From positions 186,001-250,000 of the forward strand of contig JBAOIH010000003.1 in NCBI GenBank assembly GCA_037045645.1: a DNA stretch of 64,000 nucleotides, in the 5' to 3' direction. Under the pieces are notes generated by a model that worked only from the letters and a program-made list of their open reading frames with translations, was not told the origin of the DNA and did no database searches. The DNA is from Nocardioides sp. (lineage in GTDB: Bacteria; Actinomycetota; Actinomycetes; Propionibacteriales; Nocardioidaceae). Both the position numbers and the translations under genes were made by a program. Positions within the stretch are counted from its first letter, which is position 1. Every line of letters starts with the position of its first letter. Positions 8,627 to 16,513 of the stretch are shown here, in pieces.

Positions 8627-10219
8627 ATGCGCGCGCTCCGGCTCCTCTGTCTTGTCGTCACCGCCCTGCTCGGGGTGTCCCTCGTGGCCCTGCCGACGGC
8701 GACCGCTGGCTACCCCTACCAGGGGCAGGCGACGATCACGGCGCCCTACCCCGGCTTCCTCCACGTCAAAGGATGGGCACGCCACGATCAGTACCCCAGC
8801 GACCGTGTGCGCGTGTGGGTGCAGGTCGGGCTCAGCTCGAACATCGAACTGGCCGGTGTCGCGGATGACCCCGCACCCAACACCTTCTATGACGGCCACG
8901 CCTTCGATCTGCGCGTGCATGTGCGCAACAACACCGGATCGACAGCCGTACGAGTGTGGTTCTCCAACACCCAGCCCGACCCTGGTTCACCCCCCGATGC
9001 TCAAGCGTCCTTCTACCTGCCGCCACTCGTGCCGTTCGGGGCAGTGGACAACATCGTCAGCAACGCGGCCGGGCAGGTCACGATCACCGGCTGGGCTGTG
9101 GACCCTGCCCAGCCCGGCAACAAGGTCCGGATATTCGCGACCGAGGCCGCGGTCGAAGGCGTCGCTGGGCTCCCCCGCACCGATGTCGGCAACGCCTACC
9201 CCGGCTACGGACCCGATCACGGCTTCCACCTCACTGGTGGCTCCTCCCCCGGGACGAAACCGATCTGCGTTCACGCCCTCGGCGTCAACGGGATGACCGA
9301 GCTGGGCTGTCGGGTGGTCAAGGTCAACCCGGCAGGGGTGATCGAGGCCGGGATCGATGCCGCCACGGGCGGGCCCGGGTCCGTACGCGTCGCCGGTTGG
9401 GCGTTCGATTACGACGCTCCCAACACGCCGGTCACCATGCACCTGTATGTCGGGGGCACTCCGGACATGGCTGGCGTCGAGGCCTTCAATCTCGGACCGG
9501 CCGACCGGCTGCGCACCGATGTCGGCGGGTCGTACGGCGTCGGCAACTACCACGGCTTCGACAAGACCGTGGCCGTCAAGAAGTTCGGCGACCAGCCCAT
9601 CTATCTCTACGCCCTCAACGTCGACGGCACGCCCGGCGGCCATCGTCTGGTGCTGACGAAGACCGTCCACATCACGCGAGACACGACACCTCCCGATACC
9701 CAGATCACGGCAGGTCCCGTGGGCACGGTCAACACCGGCAACGTGTCGTACGCCTTCTCGTCCACCGAGGGTGGCTCCACCTTCGAATGCTCGTGGGACG
9801 GCGAGCCGTGGACCGCGTGCACCTCGCCCACGAGCCGCGAACTGGGCAACGGACCGCACACCTTCGCGGTCCGGGCCGTCGACCCAGCCGGCAACAAGGA
9901 CCAGACGCCGGCCAACCGCGGCATCATCGTCGATCTCGGCGGGACCAACCCGATCACCAAGCTCACGCTCGCGGTCAAGGCGGTCAAGAAGAAGTCGCGA
10001 CTGCGGGTCAACGTCGGCCCCGATTCGGCCGCGGTGAACTATCGGTTCAAGGTGCAGCGTCGCGCGAACGGCAAGTGGAAGACCGTGAAACGTGCGCGCA
10101 CCCGCGGGCCCAAGGACGTACGCACCCTCGACCTGCGTCGTGGGGTCTATCGGGTGAAGGTCCCCCGCCAGTTCGGACTGCCGTCGGCCAAGAGCCGCAA
10201 GGTCCGGCTCACACGTTGA
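8627..10219 (+). CDS. Modular secreted protein P4: three GW modules, Ig-like module, basic C-terminal module
   Basis: 530 residues. Signal peptide 1-27 (LPTATAG). Three GW-type modules: one near residues 30-130 (HVKGWARHDQYP), one at ~145-225 (TITGWAVDPAQPGNKV, RTDVGNAYPGYG) and one at ~245-340 (RVAGWAFDYDAPNTPV, RTDVGGSYG, YHGF). Then the Ig-like module (TTPPDT, FECSWDGEPW) and the basic C-terminal module. GAAAGG precedes the ATG. Unlike P1-P3, it is preceded by a 67-bp gap (8560-8626) that contains CATAAT, so it may have its own promoter. It is collinear with P5 over its whole length, so these two are recent duplicates or under similar constraint. Confidence 0.8.
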   Translation: MRALRLLCLVVTALLGVSLVALPTATAGYPYQGQATITAPYPGFLHVKGWARHDQYPSDRVRVWVQVGLSSNIELAGVADDPAPNTFYDGHAFDLRVHVRNNTGSTAVRVWFSNTQPDPGSPPDAQASFYLPPLVPFGAVDNIVSNAAGQVTITGWAVDPAQPGNKVRIFATEAAVEGVAGLPRTDVGNAYPGYGPDHGFHLTGGSSPGTKPICVHALGVNGMTELGCRVVKVNPAGVIEAGIDAATGGPGSVRVAGWAFDYDAPNTPVTMHLYVGGTPDMAGVEAFNLGPADRLRTDVGGSYGVGNYHGFDKTVAVKKFGDQPIYLYALNVDGTPGGHRLVLTKTVHITRDTTPPDTQITAGPVGTVNTGNVSYAFSSTEGGSTFECSWDGEPWTACTSPTSRELGNGPHTFAVRAVDPAGNKDQTPANRGIIVDLGGTNPITKLTLAVKAVKKKSRLRVNVGPDSAAVNYRFKVQRRANGKWKTVKRARTRGPKDVRTLDLRRGVYRVKVPRQFGLPSAKSRKVRLTR

Positions 10220-10239
10220 GCCTGTGACAGGCTGCCCGC

Positions 10240-10860
10240 ATGTCGCGGCCCACGTCCTCCGTCCCCGGTGCGCGTCGACGTGGCCGCCCCGGCACCGACG
10301 CCGAGACGGTCTTGCGGACGGCGATCACCCTGTTCAACGAGCGTGGCTACGACCACACGTCGATGGGAGATCTGGCGGAAGCCCTCGGACTGACCAAGTC
10401 CGCGATCTATCACCACGTCGCGTCCAAGGAGTCGCTGCTCGCCGCAGCCCTGGACGAGGCGCTCGACGCGCTGGTCGAGGTGGTGCGAGCCCCCGCCGGC
10501 GGGTCGGCCGGCGAGCGATTGCGTACGACGATCCACTCGTCGGTCGAGATCCTGGTCGCCCATCAGCCGGCGGTCACGTTGCTCCTGCGCGTACGCGGGA
10601 ACTCGCCCGTCGAGGTCGCCGCCCTCGACCGGCGCCGCGAGATCGACGCACAGTTGGCGGCTCTGGTCTCGGACGCGATCAGCGCTGGTGAGTTGCGCTC
10701 CGATCTCGACCCGTTGCTGGTGTCACGCCTGCTCTTCGGCATGGTCAACTCACTCGTGGAGTGGTGGCGCCCCGGCGGACCGACCTCGGCTGTCGAGTTG
10801 GCCGATGCGGTGACGGCGATCGCCTTCGACGGCTTGCGTGACCCGGCCGTTTGCCCGTGA
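10240..10860 (+). CDS. TetR/AcrR-family transcriptional regulator
   Basis: 206 residues. The N-terminal helix-turn-helix lies at residues ~39-62 (TSMGDLAEALGLTKSAIYHH), in the classical TetR arrangement, followed by an all-helical ligand-binding domain of normal length. It sits 20 bp after P4 and 53 bp before P5 on the same strand, interrupting the paralogue array. It could be transcribed with P4 and control the array, or it may simply be an insertion between P4 and P5. No operator palindrome is obvious in the adjacent short gaps. The ligand is unknown. Confidence 0.85.
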   Translation: MSRPTSSVPGARRRGRPGTDAETVLRTAITLFNERGYDHTSMGDLAEALGLTKSAIYHHVASKESLLAAALDEALDALVEVVRAPAGGSAGERLRTTIHSSVEILVAHQPAVTLLLRVRGNSPVEVAALDRRREIDAQLAALVSDAISAGELRSDLDPLLVSRLLFGMVNSLVEWWRPGGPTSAVELADAVTAIAFDGLRDPAVCP

Positions 10861-10913
10861 TGGGCTGAGGGCAGGGTCGAGCAGAACCGCTCAATCCCCC
10901 GAAAGGCACCGCC

Positions 10914-12506
10914 GTGGCTCGCGTCGTACGCCTCCTTGCTTCCTTGATCGCCGCGACCCTCGGCGCCACCCTGCTCGCGCCTGGTCACGCGCAGGCGTAC
11001 GAACCTGTGCAGGGCAACGTCGAGATCGTGGCCGCCTACCCCGGCGTGGTCCGGATCAAGGGGTGGGCGATGTCGGAAAGTTGGCCCCAGGCACGCCTCG
11101 GCGTGTGGGTGCTGCGGGGCGGCGGCTATGAGTACGAGCGCGTCGGCACTGCCGATCTGGCGAGCCCCGGCACCCCTTGGGACGGCCACGCCTTCGATCT
11201 GCCCGTCCGTGTCGGCGACGCCCGTTATGGGGAGATTCGCGTGGCTTTCTCCGAGTATCGACCGTCCGGGGGACAGCCCTTCCGAGAGCTCTACCTCCCC
11301 GATCTGCAGCGCGAGCCCTTCGGCCGGCTGGACAGTGTCAGCTCGCCGGGCGCGGGCTTGATCAAGATCCGCGGCTGGGCCGTCGATCCACTCGAGCTGG
11401 ACCGCCCGGTGCGGATCGAGCCTCGGGCTCCGATGGGCCAGGTCTATACCGGAGTTGCGCGTCCCGACGTCGTCACTGCCTACCCCGGCTATCCGGCCGG
11501 CTCCGGCTTCGAAGTCACCCAGCAGGTGCCCCCTGGCACCCACCAGGTGTGTGTGCTCGCGTGGGGCGAGTCTGGCTACCCCAGCCCAGGCGACTTGGGT
11601 TGTCAGACCGTCACGGTCAATCCGCCGGGCGTCATCAGGGGCGCCATGGATGTCGCGACCGCCTCGGAAGGCCGCGTACGCGTGAAGGGCTGGGCCTTCG
11701 ACTATGACGCGCCCGCACAGCCGTTGCAGCTGCTGCTCTTCGTGGGCGGCAACTTCGACACCCCCGGCGTACAGAAGATCGAACTCGGGCCCGCCAAACT
11801 GCCGCACCCCGGGGTCAATTCGACCTTCGGTGTTCCCGGCGACCACGGCTTCGACTTCACGGTCCCGGTCGACAGGTTCGGCGACCAGCCGCTCTATCTC
11901 TACGCCCTGAACGCGCCGGGCACTGCGGGCGACAACACGCTCGTCGGTTCGACGACGCTGCGGATCCCCCGAGATGTCGACCCGCCGGACACGAAGGTCA
12001 CCTCGGGTCCGGTGGGCACGGTCACCTCGCCGACGGTGTCGTACTCGTTCTCGGCAACCGAGGTCGGCTCGACCTTCGAGTGCTCCTGGGACGGCGAGGC
12101 CTGGACGGCGTGCACCTCTCCCTCCACCCGCACCCTTGACGCCGGACCGCACGTCTTCGAGGTGCGCGCCACCGACCACGCGGACAACCGTGACGAGACG
12201 CCCGCCAGCCGCGGCATCATCGTCGACCCCGACGGGACGTCTCCGGTGCTCACGGTCCGCGCGAAGGCGGTGAAGAAACGGTCCAGGTTGCGTGTCAACA
12301 TCGGTCCGGACTCGGCCGCGGTCAACTACAGGTTCCGGGTGCAGCGCCGAGTCCACGGGAAGTGGAACACCGTCAAGCGTTCGCGCACGCGCGGGCCCAA
12401 GGACGTACGCACCCTCGACCTGCGTCGTGGCGTCTATCGCGTGAAGGTACCGACGCAATTCGGGTTCCCGGCGCGCAAGAGCCGCACAGTGCGGCTCGCG
12501 CGGTGA
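10914..12506 (+). CDS. Modular secreted protein P5: three GW modules, Ig-like module, basic C-terminal module
   Basis: 530 residues, same length and architecture as P4. GTG start with GAAAGG upstream. Signal peptide 1-25 (ends GHAQA). GW modules begin RIKGWAMSESWP, KIRGWAVDPLELD and RVKGWAFDYDAPAQP. The Ig-like module contains DPPDTKVTSGPVGTV and FECSWDGEAW. The C-terminal module has SRLRVNIGPDSAAVNYRF, RTRGPKDVRTLDLRRGVY. Ends 4 bp from the convergent paaE stop, so there is no room for a separate terminator. Confidence 0.8.
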   Translation: MARVVRLLASLIAATLGATLLAPGHAQAYEPVQGNVEIVAAYPGVVRIKGWAMSESWPQARLGVWVLRGGGYEYERVGTADLASPGTPWDGHAFDLPVRVGDARYGEIRVAFSEYRPSGGQPFRELYLPDLQREPFGRLDSVSSPGAGLIKIRGWAVDPLELDRPVRIEPRAPMGQVYTGVARPDVVTAYPGYPAGSGFEVTQQVPPGTHQVCVLAWGESGYPSPGDLGCQTVTVNPPGVIRGAMDVATASEGRVRVKGWAFDYDAPAQPLQLLLFVGGNFDTPGVQKIELGPAKLPHPGVNSTFGVPGDHGFDFTVPVDRFGDQPLYLYALNAPGTAGDNTLVGSTTLRIPRDVDPPDTKVTSGPVGTVTSPTVSYSFSATEVGSTFECSWDGEAWTACTSPSTRTLDAGPHVFEVRATDHADNRDETPASRGIIVDPDGTSPVLTVRAKAVKKRSRLRVNIGPDSAAVNYRFRVQRRVHGKWNTVKRSRTRGPKDVRTLDLRRGVYRVKVPTQFGFPARKSRTVRLAR

Positions 12507-12510
12507 GTGC

Positions 12511-13560
12511 TCAGGCGTCGTAGTCCACGGCACATCGTGCGCCGGTCGGGTAGGACTGGCAGGTGAGCACGAAGCCGGCCTCGACCTCGGCAGGCTCCAG
12601 CGCGTAGTTGCGGCGCATGTCGACCGCCCCGTCGGTGACGAGCGCGCGGCAGGTCCCACACACCCCACCCTTGCACGCGAACGGCAGGTCGGATCGCAGC
12701 CGTTGCGCGCCGTCGAGGATGGTCTGGGCGCGGCTGAATTCGGCCGTCGACGACAGCCCGTCGAGCGTGATCGTCACCTCGGTGGTGGCTCCTTGCACGG
12801 TGGCCTCGGGGCGGATCAACTCGGGCGGCGGCTCGTCGACATAGAAGAGCTCGTAGTGGATGCGCTCGGCATCGACACCCAGCCACTGCAACGTCTCTCG
12901 GGCTTGCTCGATCAGACCATGCGGCCCGCAGACCCAGACGTGATCGACTGCCCGAATCGGGACGAAGGCGTTGATCAGCCGCTCGATCCGCTCGCCGTCG
13001 AGACGACCGGAGAAGAGCTCGACGTCGCGAGGCTCGCGAGAGAGCACGTGGATCAGGTTGAACCGCTCACCGTACGAGTTCTTCAGGTCGGCCAGTTCCT
13101 CGGCGAACATCACCGTCGCGCTGGTGCGGTTGCCGTAGAGCATCGTGACATCGCCACCTTCGTGGAGTGCGGTGGCCGCGATCGAGAGCATCGGGGTGAT
13201 GCCGGAACCCGCCGCGATGCACAGGTGTCTTCTCGTCGGATCGAGCAGCCGGAACGAGCCGCTCGGTGGCTGGACCTCGATCACGTCGCCCGGCTTGACC
13301 TGGCGCACGAGCCAGGTCGAGAAGAGCCCGTCGGGCACGACGCGAACGCCGATCCGCAGGGGGTGTCCGGCTGGAGTGCACAGGGAGTACGTACGCCGTT
13401 CGTCTCGGCCCTCGATCCTGCGCCTGAGGGTGAGGGACTCACCTGGCGTGAACGCGTACGCCTCTCGCAGGTGTTCGGGGACCTCGAACGTGAGAGCCGC
13501 GCTGTCGTCAGTGAGGGTCTCGACGTTGCCCACGCGGAGTTTGTGGAAGGTCGCTCTCAT
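12511..13560 (-). CDS. paaE: Phenylacetyl-CoA epoxidase reductase subunit PaaE
   Basis: 349-residue NAD(P)H-dependent flavo-iron-sulfur reductase that supplies electrons to the PaaABC epoxidase complex. FAD motif RTYSLC at residues 56-61, nucleotide motif GSGITP at 118-123, CGPHG from 211. The C-terminal 2Fe-2S ligands are Cys296, Cys301, Cys304 and Cys334. Length and order match PaaE. It is last in the paaABCDE set on this strand, but a 72-bp gap holding a large inverted repeat separates it from paaD, whereas paaA-D overlap each other. Confidence 0.92.
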   Translation of the reverse strand: MRATFHKLRVGNVETLTDDSAALTFEVPEHLREAYAFTPGESLTLRRRIEGRDERRTYSLCTPAGHPLRIGVRVVPDGLFSTWLVRQVKPGDVIEVQPPSGSFRLLDPTRRHLCIAAGSGITPMLSIAATALHEGGDVTMLYGNRTSATVMFAEELADLKNSYGERFNLIHVLSREPRDVELFSGRLDGERIERLINAFVPIRAVDHVWVCGPHGLIEQARETLQWLGVDAERIHYELFYVDEPPPELIRPEATVQGATTEVTITLDGLSSTAEFSRAQTILDGAQRLRSDLPFACKGGVCGTCRALVTDGAVDMRRNYALEPAEVEAGFVLTCQSYPTGARCAVDYDA

Positions 13561-13564
13561 GGAT

Positions 13565-13622
13565 AGTCCAGTGCGAAATGGTCGTGTTGAAGGGGGTCGA
13601 GACAGCCATTTCGCACTGAACT
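13565..13622. repeat. Inverted repeat between paaD and paaE
   Basis: Arms CAGTGCGAAATGG (13569-13581) and CCATTTCGCACTG (13606-13618) are perfectly complementary around a ~24-nt loop. The outer bases AGTC/AACT extend them imperfectly. The hairpin may attenuate or process the paa transcript, or be another of the short palindromic elements seen throughout this window. Confidence 0.7.
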
Positions 13623-13632
13623 ACCCGACATC

Positions 13633-14209
13633 TCAGTGCTCCTTCAGGTGCTCGAAGGGCTCGTGGCAGGACCCGCAGACATAGAGCGCGGTGCACGCGG
13701 TGGGGCCGAACTCGCTGGTGAGTTCGCCCGGCTCGCCGCAGCGTGGACATCGGGTCGTACGCCTGCTTGGGCCGAGAGTGAGCGGGATTGGTCCGGCCTG
13801 TCGTGGCGCCGGGCCCGGCGCGGACAGGCCGTGTTCGCGCAGTCGCGATCTTCCCCGCTCGGTGATGTCGTCGCTGGACCAGGCAGGAGTGAGTTGATGC
13901 CGGATCTCTACCTTCGAGAAGCCGCCCTGGGTGAGCCGGCGGGTGAGGTCGTCGCGCATAGCGGTGAGCGCCGGGCAGCCGGCGTACGTCGGGGTGATCG
14001 TCACGATGACCACGCCCTCGGACAGTTCGACACCGCGAAGCACACCGAGATCGGCGAGCGTCAGCATGGGCAACTCGGGATCGACCACGGATTTCGGCGA
14101 GCTTTTGTGCCCGCTCGGCGGGATTCATGCGTGCTTTTGTGCCGGGTCGGCGGGATTCACGCGCGCTTTTGTGCCCGGTCGCGGGCAGGGTGAGGTGCTC
14201 GGTCACCAT
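13633..14209 (-). CDS. paaD: Phenylacetyl-CoA epoxidase maturation protein PaaD (repeat-extended N-terminus, one +1 frameshift)
   Basis: PaaD is a small MIP18/SufT-like protein needed for epoxidase assembly. The core is plain: DPELPMLTLADLGVLRGV, TPTYAGCPA, and the C-terminal zinc-type CPRCG...CGSCH. The start is placed at 14209 because ATGGTGA there overlaps the paaC stop, as in coupled operons. From 14209 the frame gives MVTEHLTLPATGHKSARE and continues to AQKLAEI. The conserved VVDPELP then resumes one frame away, where ATCCGTGG near 14090 has one base too many. About 30 of the N-terminal residues come from a tandem repeat (14100-14190), so this N-terminus is unusually long. The shorter GTG start at 14088 is an alternative. 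577 bp = 3n+1. Confidence 0.8.
14100..14190. repeat. Three ~30-bp tandem repeats inside the paaD 5' region (repeat family NR3)
   Basis: Three imperfect copies of a unit with the core GCTTTTGTGCC(C/G)G(G/C)TCGGCGGGATTCA. Read on the minus strand, the unit is close to GCCGACCCGGCACAAAAGCACGC. The same core, with changes, recurs at 24521-24616 and 31948-32058. Confidence 0.75.
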
Positions 14210-15132
14210 CGGCCCTCCGGGTGCGCGCGGGCGACCGACTGCATGGTCGCGAGCAGGTGGGACAGGGCTTCGGTGTGCAGCCCTTGGCGACCCGTACGCC
14301 CGCCTACCGCTGCCATCGGGGCGATCTCGGGACGGCTGATCACAGCGGCCTCGAAGACCTGGTCGAGCACGGCGTCGACGTCTGCTCGCAGAATGCTGGG
14401 ATCGGCGGCCACACCGGCTTGGGAAAGGCGAGTCTCGGTGTCATCGGCCTGGAAGAGTTCGTCGAGATAGGGCCAGACTTGATCGAGCCCTTCGCTGATT
14501 CGTCGCCTGGACTCCTCGGTGCCGCGCGCCAGGGTGACGAACCAGCTCGCGGCGTAGTCGCGGTGATAGGTCACCTCCTTGACGCCCTTCTCCGCGACCG
14601 CAGCCAGCACGTGGTCACGACTTCGCCGCAGTTCTTCCAGGAGCGCCAGCCGGAACGTCGAGAAGACCAGCAGCCGCGCGATGGTCTCGCCGAAGTCACC
14701 GTTCTCGGCCTCGACCAGGCGTACGTTCTTGAAATCCTGGGCCTCACGGAAGAACGCGAGGGTGTCCTCGGGAGGGCGTACGTCATCCCGGTCGTCGCGA
14801 GCCGCTGCAGCACGCGCCAACAACAGCCGCGCCTGCCCGAGCAGGTCGAGTGCGATGTTGGCCAGCGCGATGTCGTCCTCGAGATCGGGAGCGTGCGAAC
14901 ACCACTCGCTGAGTCGATGCGAGGCGATCAGGGCGTCGTCGCCGAGCATGAGGCAGTACGCCGCGAGGTCCGCGCCGTCGACGCCTGCGGGCAGCGTGGT
15001 GTCGACACCCGCGAGCGGGTCCTCGAAATCAGTGCCGAAAGCCCAGTGTCCGGCGTCATCGACGTGCGCGTGGTCGACCAGTTCGGCATAGATCGACTCG
15101 TCGCTCTGGGTCGGGTCGGGCGTGCCGGTCAT
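14203..15132 (-). CDS. paaC: Phenylacetyl-CoA epoxidase structural subunit PaaC
   Basis: 309 residues. Ferritin-like structural partner of PaaA in the 1,2-phenylacetyl-CoA epoxidase. Recognised by its helical composition and family segments such as YCLMLGDDALIASHRLSEWC, LANIALDLLGQARLLL and YHRDYAASWFVTLARG. It lacks the full catalytic di-iron ligand set, as expected for PaaC. Start ATG at 15132, overlapping the paaB stop (15129-15131). Its own stop overlaps the paaD ATG, so paaA-D are translationally coupled. Confidence 0.93.
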   Translation of the reverse strand: MTGTPDPTQSDESIYAELVDHAHVDDAGHWAFGTDFEDPLAGVDTTLPAGVDGADLAAYCLMLGDDALIASHRLSEWCSHAPDLEDDIALANIALDLLGQARLLLARAAAARDDRDDVRPPEDTLAFFREAQDFKNVRLVEAENGDFGETIARLLVFSTFRLALLEELRRSRDHVLAAVAEKGVKEVTYHRDYAASWFVTLARGTEESRRRISEGLDQVWPYLDELFQADDTETRLSQAGVAADPSILRADVDAVLDQVFEAAVISRPEIAPMAAVGGRTGRQGLHTEALSHLLATMQSVARAHPEGRW

Positions 15133-15422
15133 AGGTGCGGCACGTCCTCGGCGATCTCATAGAAGGTCGGGTGCCGATAGACCTTGTCGCCAGCGGGCGC
15201 GAACAGCGGGTCCTTCTCGTCGGGGCTGCTCGCGGTGATGTCGACCGACCTCACCACCCAGATGCTGACGCCCTCGTTGCGCCGGGTGTAGACGTCGCGC
15301 GCGTGGCGTACGGCCATCGCGTCGTCGGCGGCGTGCAGGGAACCGACGTGGACGTGGTTGAGGCCGCGCTTGCCGCGGACGAAGACTTCAAAGAGGGGCC
15401 ACTCGGGGTGGATGTTGTTCAT
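15129..15422 (-). CDS. paaB: Phenylacetyl-CoA epoxidase subunit PaaB
   Basis: 97 residues, the usual size for PaaB, which bridges the PaaAC heterodimers. Family segments present: WPLFEVFVRGKRGLNHVHVG and ARDVYTRRNEGVSIWVV. ATG at 15422 overlaps the paaA stop by 4 bp. Its ribosome-binding site AAGGAGA lies at the edge of the palindromic repeat that forms the end of paaA. Confidence 0.93.
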   Translation of the reverse strand: MNNIHPEWPLFEVFVRGKRGLNHVHVGSLHAADDAMAVRHARDVYTRRNEGVSIWVVRSVDITASSPDEKDPLFAPAGDKVYRHPTFYEIAEDVPHL

Positions 15423-16387
15423 CGGGGGTCTCCTTGGTTTCGAGACGCCCGCTTCGCGGGCTCCTCAACCAGCGGGGAGGCGGCGTACGCCATCGCCGCC
15501 TCGCGCACCCAGGCACCGTCGTCGTACGCCTTCTTGCGGTGCGCCATCCGTTGGCGGTTGCAGGGGCCGTTGCCGCTGATGATCTGCTTGAACTCGGCCC
15601 AGTCGGGTTCGCCGAAGTCATAGGAGTCGCGTTCGGCGTTCCACTTCAAGTCCGGGTCGGGCAGCGTCACGCCGAGGATCTCGGCCTGCGGCACCGTCAT
15701 GTCGACGAAGCGCTGACGCAGGTCGTCGTTGGTGTTGCGTTTGATCCCCCACGCCATCGACTGCGCGGTGTTCGGCGAATCCGCGTCGGGAGGGCCGAAC
15801 ATCATCAGCGCCGGCCACCAGAATCGATCGACCGATTCCTGCACCATCTCGCGTTGCGCCTCGGTGCCGCGCATCATCGTGGCCAGCAACTCGAAGCCCT
15901 GCCGCTGGTGGAAGGACTCCTCCTTGCAGATCCGGATCATCGCGCGTCCATAGGGGCCGTACGACGTGCGGCACAGCGGCACCTGGTTGCAGATCGCGGC
16001 GCCGTCGACGAGCCAGCCGATGGTGCCGACGTCGGCGTACGAAAGCGTCGGGCAATTGAAGATCGAGGAGTATTTCTGCCGCCCGCTGATCAGCATCTCG
16101 GTGAGTTCACGGCGCGAGATCCCGAGCGTTTCGGTGGCCGAATAGAGGTAGAGCCCGTGACCCGCCTCGTCCTGCACCTTCGCGAGCAGGATCGCCTTGC
16201 GGCGCAGGCTGGGCGCTCGGGTGATCCAGTTGCCTTCGGGCTGCATCCCGATGATCTCGGAGTGCGCGTGCTGGGCGACCTGGCGGATCAGCGTCTTGCG
16301 GTAGCCCTCAGGCATCCAGTCGCGCGGCTCGATCCGGTCGTGACGCGCGATGACGGCATCGAAGTCGGCTTCGAGCGTGGTGCTCAT
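15419..16387 (-). CDS. paaA: Phenylacetyl-CoA epoxidase catalytic subunit PaaA
   Basis: 322-residue catalytic di-iron subunit that epoxidises the aromatic ring of phenylacetyl-CoA. Ligand motifs seen: Glu44 in HSEII, DEAGH at 73-77 (ExxH) and EESFH at 156-160 (ExxH). ATG at 16387 has GGAGG upstream. First gene of the paaABCDE operon, preceded by a PaaR-like operator. The last ~17 residues (SPLVEEPAKRASRNQGDPR) are not family-like. They are translated from a dispersed hairpin repeat (15434-15472). Confidence 0.95.
   Translation of the reverse strand: MSTTLEADFDAVIARHDRIEPRDWMPEGYRKTLIRQVAQHAHSEIIGMQPEGNWITRAPSLRRKAILLAKVQDEAGHGLYLYSATETLGISRRELTEMLISGRQKYSSIFNCPTLSYADVGTIGWLVDGAAICNQVPLCRTSYGPYGRAMIRICKEESFHQRQGFELLATMMRGTEAQREMVQESVDRFWWPALMMFGPPDADSPNTAQSMAWGIKRNTNDDLRQRFVDMTVPQAEILGVTLPDPDLKWNAERDSYDFGEPDWAEFKQIISGNGPCNRQRMAHRKKAYDDGAWVREAAMAYAASPLVEEPAKRASRNQGDPR
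15434..15472 (-). repeat. NR1 hairpin repeat forming the C-terminal tail of PaaA
   Basis: On the minus strand: GGTTGAGGAG, stem CCCGC, loop GAA, stem GCGGG, then CGTCTCGAAACC. It encodes LVEEPAKRASRNQ, residues 306-318 of PaaA. Same family as the arrays at 49.3, 50.8, 52.6 and 54.0 kb. Confidence 0.85.
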
Positions 16388-16404
16388 GGCCCTCCTTGCG
16401 ATTT

Positions 16405-16421
16405 ACCGACCGATTGGTCGG
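16405..16421. promoter_or_regulatory. paaR binding site: Putative PaaR (TetR-type) operator upstream of paaA / paaZ remnant
   Basis: ACCGACCGATTGGTCGG is a near-perfect palindrome (ACCGACC/GGTCGG) 18 bp upstream of the paaA ATG, in the divergent gap with the paaZ remnant. Actinobacterial PaaR repressors recognise sites of this ACCGACCGGTCGGT type. No paaR gene is present in the window. Confidence 0.6.
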
Positions 16422-16513
16422 GAACTAGTGTGGCAGGCGTCACATCCCCAGGCAAACGGTCGTACGGCTCCGCCACGCGGCCGGTCGAGCAAAGTCGAGA
16501 CCAAAGGACTGAC

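Noticed and set aside
7233..9296. One 687-residue protein covering P3 and much of P4, with a His-rich stretch
   Set aside because: The paralogues show that the normal sequence leaves this frame at 8253-8255 and ends at 8559. The His run and everything after it are out-of-frame reading across P4.
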